A stretch of DNA of 64,000 nucleotides from Pedobacter sp. PLR (GTDB lineage Bacteria; Bacteroidota; Bacteroidia; Sphingobacteriales; Sphingobacteriaceae), in contig NZ_JAPIVQ010000001.1 of NCBI RefSeq assembly GCF_026239675.1, positions 434,001 to 498,000 on the forward strand, in the 5' to 3' direction. Positions 44,876 to 54,200 of the stretch are shown here, one piece after another. The position numbers and the translations under genes are program-made. Every line of letters begins with the position of its first letter. Within the stretch, counting starts at the first letter, position 1. The notes below the pieces were generated by a model. The model saw nothing but the letters and a program-made list of their open reading frames with translations. It was not told where the DNA came from and searched no databases.

Positions 44876-46093
44876 ATGAAAACCAATTTCAGCTTACTCT
44901 TCTACATGAAGAAACCAAAAAATTATCAAAATGGCGTCGCTCCTATTTATCTTCGCATTACTGTGAATGGTAGTCGTTCAGAAGTTACCACTGGCCGAAG
45001 TTGTGAACCATCGCAATGGAATGCAATTTCTGGCCGAGGCAATGGTAAAAAGGAAGGAATGAAATCCTTTAACGCCTATCTGGACAACTTGCAAAACAAA
45101 GTATTTGAAGCGCATCGGCAATTAACCGAGAAGAATGATCTCATAACTGCCAAGCAACTTCGAGATCAATTTCAAGGAAAAGCAGAAAAGCAACGCACCT
45201 TAATTGACGTATTTAAAGATCATAACTACAAGATGGATGCCTTGGTAGGGTCCGAGTTCTCTAAAGGCACTGCAGAGCGTTACAGGACCTCTTTAAATCA
45301 TACTATAGCATTTTTACAATGGAAATACAACATCAGTGATATAGACATTAGAAAAGTTAACCACGCTTTCATAACTGAATACGATTTTTACTTACGATCT
45401 GTCCGAAAATGTGCCAATAATTCTGTAGTAAAATACTTGAAAAACTTCGGCAAGATTATTCGTATTTGTCTTTCTAATGGATTGCTGGCAACCGATCCAT
45501 TTCAAAACTACAAAAACAAGATTAAAAAGGTTGATCGGGTTTACCTTAATGAAGAAGAAATAAACCAGATAGCCATTAAGCAACTGGCCTCTGAAAGATT
45601 AACGCAAGTAAGGGATGTATTTTTATTCTGTTGTTATACTGGCCTTGCCTATGTGGATGTTAAGAATTTAAAAAAAGGTGATATTGTAACTGGCATTGAT
45701 GGTGAAGAATGGATCTCTATTAAAAGGCAAAAAACTAATGTGCCTTCCCGAATTCCTTTATTACCTGCAGCCTCTACCCTCTTAAATCAGTATCAGAATA
45801 ATCGGATGTGCTTAAATAAAGGAATGCTACTGCCTGTATCAAGTAACCAGAAGATGAACACTTATTTAAAGGAGATTGCGAACCTCTGTGGCATACAGAA
45901 ACTGATCACTTTCCATATTGCAAGACATACATTTGCCACAACAATTACATTATTGAATGGGATTCCTATAGAAAGCGTTTCAAAAATGCTGGGACACACC
46001 AATATCCAAACCACGCAACATTACGCCAAAATATTGGACATTAAAGTTGGCGCTGATATGGCTGCGCTTAAAAAGAAGTATTCAATAACTTAA
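44876..46093 (+). CDS. Tyrosine-type site-specific integrase
   Basis: 405 residues from ATG 44876; a TTG eight codons earlier is open but less likely. It has an N-terminal arm-binding domain (MKTNFSLLFYMKKPKNYQNG), an SAM-like core-binding domain (about 105-205) and the catalytic domain. There, FHIARHTFATT gives the His-x-x-Arg pair, LGHTNIQTTQHYAKI gives His and the nucleophile Tyr. The first catalytic arginine, expected in TGLRYxDV, is replaced: YTGLAYVDVKNL has Ala. IntDOT of CTnDOT also lacks this Arg, so the enzyme may be active. It probably integrates and excises the element at the adjacent tRNA-Ser. Confidence 0.93.
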   Translation: MKTNFSLLFYMKKPKNYQNGVAPIYLRITVNGSRSEVTTGRSCEPSQWNAISGRGNGKKEGMKSFNAYLDNLQNKVFEAHRQLTEKNDLITAKQLRDQFQGKAEKQRTLIDVFKDHNYKMDALVGSEFSKGTAERYRTSLNHTIAFLQWKYNISDIDIRKVNHAFITEYDFYLRSVRKCANNSVVKYLKNFGKIIRICLSNGLLATDPFQNYKNKIKKVDRVYLNEEEINQIAIKQLASERLTQVRDVFLFCCYTGLAYVDVKNLKKGDIVTGIDGEEWISIKRQKTNVPSRIPLLPAASTLLNQYQNNRMCLNKGMLLPVSSNQKMNTYLKEIANLCGIQKLITFHIARHTFATTITLLNGIPIESVSKMLGHTNIQTTQHYAKILDIKVGADMAALKKKYSIT

Positions 46094-46422
46094 TTTATCG
46101 GGTAACACAATATCTAGACCTAATTAACGTCTTTATTTATGAGAGCGTTAATTTAGATGAAGCGGGAATGGTCGGAGATCCTTCCCGCTTTACTATTTTA
46201 ATAGATTACCATAATTATTCTTAAACAGACATATCTACTTTCTAAGTTTCATCATTTTCACTTTAGTCAAAGCAACTTATTACCAGCCAATTAAACCAAA
46301 AAAAACATAGTTATACTCAAATTCACCCGGTGTGTAGCACTCTGAAACATCAGGATCAGATCAAGGATATTTTTCATATCAAGTGAAAGGTTCATTTCCT
46401 CCTCAATAGAGCTCAAGTAAAA
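46094..46422. other. Gap after integrase
   Basis: 329 bases. Two hairpins lie near the left end: AATTAACG/CGTTAATT (about 46120-46153) and the terminator at 46160-46191. No gene is seen in the rest. Confidence 0.5.
46160..46191 (+). terminator. Intrinsic terminator of the integrase gene
   Basis: Stem AAGCGGGAA/TTCCCGCTT with a 14-base loop, followed by a T-rich tract. Confidence 0.78.
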
Positions 46423-46873
46423 CTACAGCGTAAGTACTTGTTCGTATTTATTACTCAAACTACTATCATCCTCCCAAATAAACTGAATTTTTACTTTATC
46501 TGGCGATCCAATAGAAGTACTCATTATTAATTCAGTACTTTCTTGAGGGTTTAAAAGCTCGAATGGAAAAATATCTTGATTTAAAAACCAAAAATTCTGA
46601 TCTTTAGATAGAATTTCAAAACGAATATTTCTTGCGGCAGATTTACCTGAATTAAATATCTTGATTATTCTATTCCCTTTATCACCCTTTATCACCCTTT
46701 ATCAAATTTGCCTTTACAAAGGCCTTCTTTTGTTCTATCTTTTCAGCATCAATTTTTTCTAATTGATAAGCATTAATTAAACCTTCCTGTTTTTTTATTC
46801 TCCGATCATGAGCAACATAAGTAATTGCTGAAAAACATAAAGCTGCAATAGAAATAATTAAACTCCAGTCCAT
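46423..46873 (-). pseudogene. Membrane-anchored protein gene split by a 10-bp triplication
   Basis: Two overlapping minus-strand frames, 46873-46682 (63 residues) and 46695-46423 (90 residues), read as one protein if a 10-base unit is removed. The first has an N-terminal membrane helix (WSLIISIAALCFSAITYVA) and a charged coiled coil, and ends KANLIKGDKG before a stop. The second repeats IKGDKG and continues NRIIKIFNSGKSAARNIRFEIL, a beta-rich domain. Three exact copies of GATAAAGGGT cause the break; two copies would give an intact protein of about 146 residues. It is thus a pseudogene or a phase-variable gene in the OFF state. The family is not recognised. Confidence 0.7.
46675..46704. repeat. 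Three exact copies of a 10-bp unit
   Basis: CCCTTTATCA occurs three times head to tail inside a reading frame. Gain or loss of one unit shifts the frame by one base, which is the mechanism of slipped-strand phase variation. Confidence 0.9.
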
Positions 46874-46875
46874 TT

Positions 46876-47139
46876 TTATTTGATTTTAATATATTTATTC
46901 CCTTTAAAGGCTTTAAGGATATCATTTTTAAAATCCTGAGCAATCTCACTCTTCTTTTCCTCCAATACATTATTAATATTTTCCTGATTTAATTCTACAA
47001 GTTCAGCGTAACCATTTAAATATTCACGATTACAAGCTGTACACTTTACGTACGTTTTATCCTCATTAAAATCAAACGCTCCAGTGTTTCCACAAGTAAC
47101 ACACTGCAAGCTTACATTCATACTATAATTATCCTTCAT
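46876..47139 (-). CDS. Small zinc-ribbon protein
   Basis: 87 residues. LQCVTCGNTG and VKCTACNREY are two CxxC knuckles about 20 residues apart, a typical zinc ribbon. The C-terminal half is charged and helical (INNVLEEKKSEIAQDFKNDILKAFKG). Met7 is an alternative start. It ends 2 bases before the start of the interrupted membrane-protein gene, so the two belong to one operon. I do not recognise a named family; DNA, RNA or protein binding is possible. Confidence 0.68.
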   Translation of the reverse strand: MKDNYSMNVSLQCVTCGNTGAFDFNEDKTYVKCTACNREYLNGYAELVELNQENINNVLEEKKSEIAQDFKNDILKAFKGNKYIKIK

Positions 47140-47204
47140 CTCAATTTCTTTAATTGTTCCATTTAATAAGGGAGAGCGAGCTCTCGCTCCTCTCCCCCGT
47201 TAAT

Positions 47205-47381
47205 TTAAGCGTAAACTTCTAATCGCCAAGTAACACCCTTGCCACCATAAGGAGGCATTGTATTTCCTTTGGCAATTGGTGCGGTAGTTGTAGGTGAACC
47301 TACAACCCTCCATACACCACTTTCAGGGCATGATTGTCCTGTACTTGCAGTTGTACCAATTGGTTGTCTCATATTATACAT
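47205..47381 (-). CDS. Small protein with TGQxCPxSGxW and MPPYxG motifs
   Basis: 58 residues from ATG 47381, preceded by AGGAG about ten bases upstream. The sequence has STGQSCPESGVWRVVG and GNTMPPYGGKGVTWRLEVYA, a compact beta-rich pattern that I associate with short C-terminal modules in Bacteroidota proteins, though I cannot name the family. Met4 is an alternative start. A GC-rich palindrome (near 47169-47196) follows the stop codon. The frame is open five to fourteen codons upstream of the ATG, so it could also be the tail of a decayed longer gene. Confidence 0.5.
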   Translation of the reverse strand: MYNMRQPIGTTASTGQSCPESGVWRVVGSPTTTAPIAKGNTMPPYGGKGVTWRLEVYA

Positions 47382-47635
47382 ATAAGTTAGTTCTCCTGGT
47401 TGAAACAGGGCAGGAACACATTAACCCTCCGAGAAAATTTGGAAATCACGCAGGAATAATTACTTTTGAAGTGCGAATTCGAGAAGTAATTTAACTTTCT
47501 GATTTAGAGTCAAGTCACCATTTTCTCAACTAAGTGACTTGGCTTTTTATTATTACTAAAATACTTAGTTTTTATTTAGATTTATTTGCAAGTTTTCAAC
47601 ATTCATTAGTATTACTAACAAAGCTTAAATAAAGA
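47382..47635. other. Gap with a possible gene remnant
   Basis: 254 bases. On the plus strand 47415-47494 encodes NPPRKFGNHAGIITFEVRIREVI before a stop, which reads like a real protein C-terminus and is followed by a terminator. It has no matching upstream part because the small minus-strand gene occupies that place. This suggests a recombination scar, but the evidence is weak. Confidence 0.35.
47508..47546 (+). terminator. Intrinsic terminator, plus strand
   Basis: Stem CAAGTCAC/GTGACTTG (extended by AG/CT) with a 15-base loop and a T5 tail. No intact plus-strand gene precedes it, which supports a lost gene here. Confidence 0.65.
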
Positions 47636-48286
47636 CTAAAAATCGTTATCCAGTTTCTTTTCCATTTCCGTTTTCACAAAATTGAAAGTCAATAACATTT
47701 TATCATTTAAGGTTTTAAGAACCCGCATACGCTGGCGTTTGCCATTTTGACGTTTATTTGCAATATTTGAAATGGGCATACTTTGCGACTGGAAATCAGT
47801 ATAAGATTTATACCTACTTTCCTTTCCATAAGCATATTGAGGTATCTCCATTTTAATTTTATACTTGCCATCTTTTACAATTACAGAGAGCAATGCATTA
47901 AAATAGTATTTATCTGTAACCGGATTTGAAGTTGCTAAAGCACTAAAAGCCGTCATATCAGAAATATCGTAGAAATTATTAACACTGCAGATTCCGGATT
48001 CGGCATCGTAATTTGAAGTACCTATTTTATTGCTGGTAAAGGTTTTCTGAATAGCTAGCTTCGCTCGAGAGAACAATTCCTGCCTTGTGGTACCAGGCAG
48101 ATCTAAAACTGCTTCTACATAAACCGCATTATCTTTTACTGGTAGATAATCTTCCAAAGCCACCGTATCGGCAACTTTAGCCCCATTACGTTGAGTGCTC
48201 CAGGTAATGGCATCCTGAGCAAGTACATTTAGGTTTGAGAATAAACCTAATAAAATTAATAAAAGAGGTAATTTTGATGTTTTCAT
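47636..48286 (-). CDS. DUF4468-type secreted protein
   Basis: 216 residues with a signal peptide (NVLAQ). Residues about 45-150 fit DUF4468, a beta-sheet domain of unknown function common in Bacteroidota: VYVEAVLDLPGTTRQELFSRAKLAIQKTF and YYFNALLSVIVKDGKYKIKM. The C-terminus is basic and helical (NKRQNGKRQRMRVLKTL). It is a single gene in the element's accessory region, between the restriction-modification operon and small genes, with its own leader hairpin. Confidence 0.75.
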   Translation of the reverse strand: MKTSKLPLLLILLGLFSNLNVLAQDAITWSTQRNGAKVADTVALEDYLPVKDNAVYVEAVLDLPGTTRQELFSRAKLAIQKTFTSNKIGTSNYDAESGICSVNNFYDISDMTAFSALATSNPVTDKYYFNALLSVIVKDGKYKIKMEIPQYAYGKESRYKSYTDFQSQSMPISNIANKRQNGKRQRMRVLKTLNDKMLLTFNFVKTEMEKKLDNDF

Positions 48287-48287
48287 A

Positions 48288-48316
48288 TTTAATATTGTTT
48301 GTAGTACAATATTAAA
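48288..48316 (-). promoter_or_regulatory. Leader inverted repeat of the DUF4468 gene
   Basis: A perfect 10-bp repeat TTTAATATTG/CAATATTAAA with a nine-base loop, two bases before the start codon. An operator or a translation-blocking hairpin are both possible. Confidence 0.45.
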
Positions 48317-48415
48317 ACATATCTATGCAGTAGAACTGCACAGATATGTTTACAACGAAAATCATTTATCGAAAAACCAATTTCTGAAATTAAAATAATG
48401 AATTAACTCAAGCTG

Positions 48416-49768
48416 TTATGCAACAACTTGAGTTAATCTTATTACTTTTTTACCTAAGCTTTGTGTTTCCTTTATACGTTCCAGTAATTCACTTGCAGGC
48501 TCATCATTAGGATTTTGAGCAACCAACTCTCCTCTAAAAGCTTTAGACAAGATGCTTTGTGGTAAAACATCTATTTGACCCTTTAATACTTGATATTGTT
48601 CTTCTATCAAATCGGCTTTTGCAAAAAGAACTTCTACTCGAGAAACGATTTCTTGTTGTTCTTCAAAAGGAGGTAATAATATTCTCATTTCTTTTAAAGC
48701 GGGCATGTATATTGTCCCAACAGTCGTTCCGGTACCTGACGCAATCAAACTATCTTTAGCAGCCATAAAAGCATACAATAGATACCTGTTATACAATAAA
48801 TCTCCACAAATCCAATTAGCAAAATGCTGCGAAGTTGCCATGCTCCGTCCCATTATTGTAGTATAACCTACAGAAATATCTCTACAAAAACAAACCGTTC
48901 CAGCTGGGAGTAGTCTAGCACTTGAATTTTTAATACCAAGTTCATTTGGCATATATTTAGTGCTGTTAATCATTTTCCCATGAGCCATTCTAATATCTTG
49001 CAAAGAAATCCAAGGCACTTCTCCTTTGACCCAATATTCATCTAAACTTTTTCTAGGTGTATGACCAGATTCTAGTTTTGCTAAATCAAGGATTTTCTTC
49101 CACCCCCACCCTTCTGGTTTTAGGTCGCATATTTCACCAATTGAAATTGGGGCAACATAAGATATTGAATCCGAGCCACGCGACTTCTCTGTTAATTTTC
49201 CAGTTACTGCCTGACTCAACACCGCTTGTCTAAAATTCTTAAGCAATTGAGGTATAGTATCCAATTTTGTTCTAACAACCTCTATACTTACAAAGAGCTT
49301 ATCTAATTTTCCTACAATACGGTTTTGCTCGGCAAGGGGTGGTAATAAAAATTCGAGATTCCAAAGTACTGCTGGGTCAACATGGGGAATTCCACTCCCT
49401 CTTGTGTTAGTATTTAACAAATCAAATTTAGACTTTAAAAAGTAAAAAATATAATTCGTATTAACCAGTATTGGCTTTAATCCAGCTAAAGTAGAGCCAA
49501 TTGCTCCTTCTTTACCTTTTGAGACCCAACCACTGCGAGCACCATCCCAAAGGATAGCAATATCACTAGTCTCTAGTAAATTAGAACTTTCAACATCAGC
49601 ATACTGTCTAATTTCATTTTTCTCTAATGCTTTTATATCAAGATAAGGAACAGAATTTTTAAATTCGATATCACTTAATATTTTAGGCTTTTTGCCTTTT
49701 TTAGTGACGACTACATTTTTTAAAGACGTACTTATCCACCCCTCTGGTAATTCCTTCTCCCCCATCAC
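48416..49768 (-). CDS. hsdS: Type I restriction-modification specificity subunit
   Basis: 450 residues with two target-recognition domains (about 8-150 and 215-365). Each is followed by a conserved coiled-coil spacer: LLPPLAEQNRIVGKLDKLFVSIE and LLPPFEEQQEIVSRVEVLFAKAD, and the repeat-like LLKNFRQAVLSQAVTGKL / LPQSILSKAFRGEL. It sets the bipartite DNA target of the HsdRMS complex. Its start overlaps the hsdM stop by four bases, so translation is coupled. Target sequence cannot be read. No inverted second hsdS copy or invertase lies beside it, so allele shuffling is not indicated. Confidence 0.95.
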   Translation of the reverse strand: MMGEKELPEGWISTSLKNVVVTKKGKKPKILSDIEFKNSVPYLDIKALEKNEIRQYADVESSNLLETSDIAILWDGARSGWVSKGKEGAIGSTLAGLKPILVNTNYIFYFLKSKFDLLNTNTRGSGIPHVDPAVLWNLEFLLPPLAEQNRIVGKLDKLFVSIEVVRTKLDTIPQLLKNFRQAVLSQAVTGKLTEKSRGSDSISYVAPISIGEICDLKPEGWGWKKILDLAKLESGHTPRKSLDEYWVKGEVPWISLQDIRMAHGKMINSTKYMPNELGIKNSSARLLPAGTVCFCRDISVGYTTIMGRSMATSQHFANWICGDLLYNRYLLYAFMAAKDSLIASGTGTTVGTIYMPALKEMRILLPPFEEQQEIVSRVEVLFAKADLIEEQYQVLKGQIDVLPQSILSKAFRGELVAQNPNDEPASELLERIKETQSLGKKVIRLTQVVA

Positions 49769-51168
49769 CCTAGCTCCTCAATAATTTTATTCAATTCCTC
49801 CGTTATGCTCTTCAATTCAGATAGAGCTTGCTTTGCAATATCTAAAGGACTTCCAAGATCTTCACTTTTAGTTAAATTATCATCCGCAATTAATCCCAAA
49901 TCTAGCGTAGCATTTTTCTTAAGAATATCTTCGATTGATAACCTATTAAAACGCTCATCAATAACTAAAGTACGGTGTTCAGCATTATAGGCAGCTTCAA
50001 AGTTTTCAAAATGAGCTTCCGTAAAAGGTGTCCTTTTACCAAAGGCAGGCATATTGGTCCGCATATCGTAAAACCAAACTTCTTTGGTATTACCCTTATC
50101 TGTTTTACCACGTTCAAAAAACAAAACATTAGTTTTTACGCCAGCCGCATAAAAAATACCTGTAGGTAATCTCAATACTGTATGCAAATTGCATTTCTCC
50201 ATTAAGTCTCTACGGATTTTTTGTCCGTCACCATCTTCGAACAACACATTATCCGGTAATACAACCGCTGCTCTGGCCCCTCCACGTGTATGTAAACTTC
50301 TGTATATGCCCTGTAAAAAATTAAGTTGCTTATTGCTGGTAGGATATACCAGGTCAGTACGAGTTGGCCGCTCCCCCCCTTTTTTTGTACCAAAAGGTGG
50401 ATTAGCCAATACTACATCCATGTTTTTAACATTTTCCCCCAGACTACTTAATGAATCGCCAAGTGTAATATTACCCTTTAAACCATGCAAAAAGGCATTC
50501 ATTAAGGCTAAACGATGCGTATCGCCAACCAACTCACAACCACTGTATTGTTGATTAATCAGGAAATCGTTTTGTTTCTCCGTTAAAGTAAATGGAGGAT
50601 TATGTTGTGTTACATAGTGATGAGCAGCAATCATAAAGCCATAGGTGCCACAGGCTGGGTCGTTTAACCGCTCTCCTACTTTAGGATCTAATAAACGTAC
50701 CATCACATTAATTAATGGCCTGGGCGTAAAATATTGTCCAGCACCACTTTTCTTTTCTGAAGCATTCTTTTCTAACAGGCCTTCATACATCTCTCCTAAT
50801 CCCTCTTCACGGGCTTCATACCAGTCTAGTTCGTCAATATATTTAACAATCTTGCGAAGGTTGGCTGGTTCAGATATATTGGTTTGCGCATTGTTGTAAA
50901 TTTCAAGGACTTTTCCTTTTCCTTCAGTACCTAAGTGTAATAAAAGCTCCCGATAGAATTTGGCTAACTCCATTCCTTCTTTTCCACTCAAATCTGCCCA
51001 TCGGTAACCTTCCGGAAGGTCGCTCTCCGTCCCTGTTTCTTCCGCCATTTTAAGAAACAGGATATAGGTAAGTTCATTTAAGTATTGGTGATAAGTGATC
51101 CCATCATCACGGAGAACATTACATAGATTCCAGAGTTTATTAACTATTTCTTGTGTACCTAAAGCCAT
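49765..51168 (-). CDS. hsdM: Type I restriction-modification methyltransferase subunit
   Basis: 467 residues. An N-terminal helical HsdM domain (IVNKLWNLCNVLRDDGITYHQYLNELTYILFLKMAEE-like, residues 4-45) precedes the N6-adenine methyltransferase core. The AdoMet loop is NDPACGTYGFM (usually DPACGxGGFL; Tyr replaces a Gly) and the catalytic motif is NPPFG. The protein methylates adenine in the HsdS target for self-protection. It overlaps hsdS by four bases and lies 81 bases after hsdR. Tyr in the loop also occurs in other HsdM as far as I recall, so loss of activity is not implied. Confidence 0.95.
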   Translation of the reverse strand: MALGTQEIVNKLWNLCNVLRDDGITYHQYLNELTYILFLKMAEETGTESDLPEGYRWADLSGKEGMELAKFYRELLLHLGTEGKGKVLEIYNNAQTNISEPANLRKIVKYIDELDWYEAREEGLGEMYEGLLEKNASEKKSGAGQYFTPRPLINVMVRLLDPKVGERLNDPACGTYGFMIAAHHYVTQHNPPFTLTEKQNDFLINQQYSGCELVGDTHRLALMNAFLHGLKGNITLGDSLSSLGENVKNMDVVLANPPFGTKKGGERPTRTDLVYPTSNKQLNFLQGIYRSLHTRGGARAAVVLPDNVLFEDGDGQKIRRDLMEKCNLHTVLRLPTGIFYAAGVKTNVLFFERGKTDKGNTKEVWFYDMRTNMPAFGKRTPFTEAHFENFEAAYNAEHRTLVIDERFNRLSIEDILKKNATLDLGLIADDNLTKSEDLGSPLDIAKQALSELKSITEELNKIIEELG

Positions 51169-51249
51169 TTTGTATTCTTACTTTTTCTATAAATAATTTG
51201 TATTGGCGCTAACTACCTGAACTTGATCCAGTAACGCTAATCGATTGTA

Positions 51250-54200
51250 CTAAGCGTACAAATATCCATTTATTTCCGCTAAAATTGATGAAGTTTCACC
51301 TTTAAATACCTTATCTAGCCGCTTAATTCCTCCCTCGTTGCTAAAAGGTGGTTTTTCCAAATCTTCAATATTGATGATGGTTTCCTTTAGCAACTGATCT
51401 TCAATATTCTTTAGCCATTTCAATTGTATACTACTCCATTGATGAGCGGAACGGATTTTATCCATCGCCTTTCCAATGCGACCATTGTGACTTATCAACG
51501 CGCTTCCAAGTGCCGCAGTACGCACATGCGCAATAATATCAGCCACTATATCCTGTTGTGTCACATCTTTATAGGCTGTATTTAATCGTGTACCTGTATA
51601 TCCTTTTTCATCCAATAGGAACTGAAGTGATTTTAACTCTTTTCTAGTTAAGTTACTTGGTTTGGTACAAATGAGCTTAAGCGCAGCAATTTCATTAATG
51701 TTGGATTTGATATATTGATTAAATGATTCTATGTAATCTTTAGGTTTTAAATTTTTACTGTAAGCATGATAAACATCAGATAGCATATCCTGGTGTGCGC
51801 TAAAAAGTAAGCTTCTTTTTTGACCTTTCGAAGCATTCTGTGCATCAAGATAATCCCATAAAGGTTTTAAAGCCTCCATTTCAGAACTTAAAGCACTTAC
51901 TTCGGTCAAGCCTTTTAAGTGATGAATTAAATCTTGGATATCATCTTTTCCAGCCAGCTCATAAATATAAGCTTGTTGTTCATCATCTAAAGAATGAAGT
52001 TTTCTTTGCAATTTAGCAATAATGCGATCCAGCTTGAGCTGTTGCATGTACTCATCTTTAATAATTGCAGCTTCCTCGGACAATTGAGCAAATGACTTCT
52101 CCACTAGAGGAGCGACGGGCTTCATTACATCTTCTTTAGCCATGATTTCAGTTACCCCCACGCAATCGTATATTTTAAATACTTCTTTGTCAATTTCATC
52201 ACAGCGGCGTGTAGCGCGTCCAATCATCTGATCATAAAGTATCCTGGAATTAACCCTTCTAAGAAAAACGAGATTAGAAATACTTGGCACATCAATACCC
52301 GTAGTTAACAAATCCACTGTAACAACAATACTCGGATATTGCTCATTTTTGAATCTTTTCAACAACATATCCCGATCGTAAACCACACCAGTGATTTTCA
52401 AAATGGCTTCTGCGTCTACAGTCTCTCCAAGGTTTTCATATTCCTCATACATGATTCGGATGATCTCGTCGGCATGACGATCCGTTGCCGCAAAAATTAG
52501 GGTCTTCTTTCTGTCTTCAGGATCAATACCCTGATTTTCGATGAGTTCCCTTAGTACCGTTCTGTTAAAACTCTCATTGATCACCCTTTTATTAAAACCT
52601 TGAATTTCCACTTTGATCTCATCAGGTGTGATACCTGTTTCTACAATTGCATTTTCTTCAGGATCATAAATATGAATCGGATCACCAGCTTCCCAAATTA
52701 TGCCCCCTTCTGACAAACGAGTTTTAAAAACCTTTGGTGGTTCAAAATCTACAAGATACCCCTCAACAACTGCTCTTCTATAAGAATAGGTATATATCGG
52801 ATCACCAAATATCTCAGCAGTATGAATAGCTGGCGTCGCTGTTAGCCCAATTCGATAAGCATCAAAATAATCCAAGACCATTCTGTATTTACTTTGGAAA
52901 TCGAGCTGATCTCTTAACACCATTTCCTCTTCCTCCATCTCCCTATCAAGGATATATCCACGATGCGCTTCATCAACAACAATACAATCATAATCCCCTA
53001 TTCCAGGTGGATTATCTGAAAGCGAAATGCGTTTAACCATGCTTTGAACAGTCGCAAAATGAATTTTGGTATCAAGATCGGTCACTGCCGACTCCAGATC
53101 TTTAAGATCATAGATCTGAGCAAAAGTCTGTAACCCCTCAATCTTCACTTCTTTAAATGCATCGGAGGCTTGGGAGCCGAGCATACGCCTATCCACAAGG
53201 AAAAGAATACGTTTAAATCGTTTGGCGTCAATCAGTCGATAACACATCCCAATCATAGTACGGGTTTTACCTGTACCCGTAGCCATTGCCAATAATGCTC
53301 TCGGTTGTTCCGGATGGTTTAGAATATGATCCTCAACCGCTTTGATCGCTTCTATTTGGTACTCCCGCAGATTTAATCCTTTGGGATCAGAAAGCAATTC
53401 ATAACCTGTCCGTTCAAGTTTTTTTGCACCTTCTAGCTCATCAAAGACCAGTTTATCACTAAGATTCCGAGGACTGAACCAGGCAACGAGGGGTTTTTGT
53501 CTATTTTTTTTATGTCGCGCATCCCAATACCAAATTCCGGATAACTCTTTCATTTGCTCCAGGTATGGTCTTCCATTGGTAGAAAACATAAAGGGAACAC
53601 GATATACTTCACAATTATTATGTGTAACCATGTTAATACCGTCTATAGGCGATACCTCTTTGCTATATTTCATAGCCTGACCTAAGTCGGCCATTACATT
53701 TTTAATGTGCTTCTTTGCCTCAATTAACCCAACAAGCTTGTCGTCAATAAAGAGTGCATAATCAGCCCATAATGATCCACATTTCCATTCTGCAATAGCC
53801 ATGTTTTTGCCTTTTTTAGGCATAGTTCTTTTCAACTTAAAATTGAGATTTGGGGTATCTGCCTCCCAGCCTGCCTGACGAAGTTGCAAATCAATCAATT
53901 CTCGGGTCTCTGCTTCGGACATTTCCATCCTGCTGGTTGCTTTGGCAGTCCTAATAGCAATCTCTTTTTGCCGTTGTAGACTAATGTTACCAACTTCTCT
54001 TTCTTTTATTAGGGCATCAAGTTTACCTTGTAATGCGACGTGCTCTTGTTCTAATTTTGCAAGAGCCAAACGACTATCGGTATTTTCAGGCAAATGAAAT
54101 TTTAAACTAGATAAATCTCTATTCTTTACCGAATAAGCTTCATAAAACCACTTTCCCAATTTGAATGAAGAGAACAGGACTGCTTTAGCCTCATCAAATG

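Noticed and set aside
46423..46704. CRISPR-like array from the 10-bp repeats
   Set aside because: Units are directly adjacent with no spacers and lie within a reading frame.
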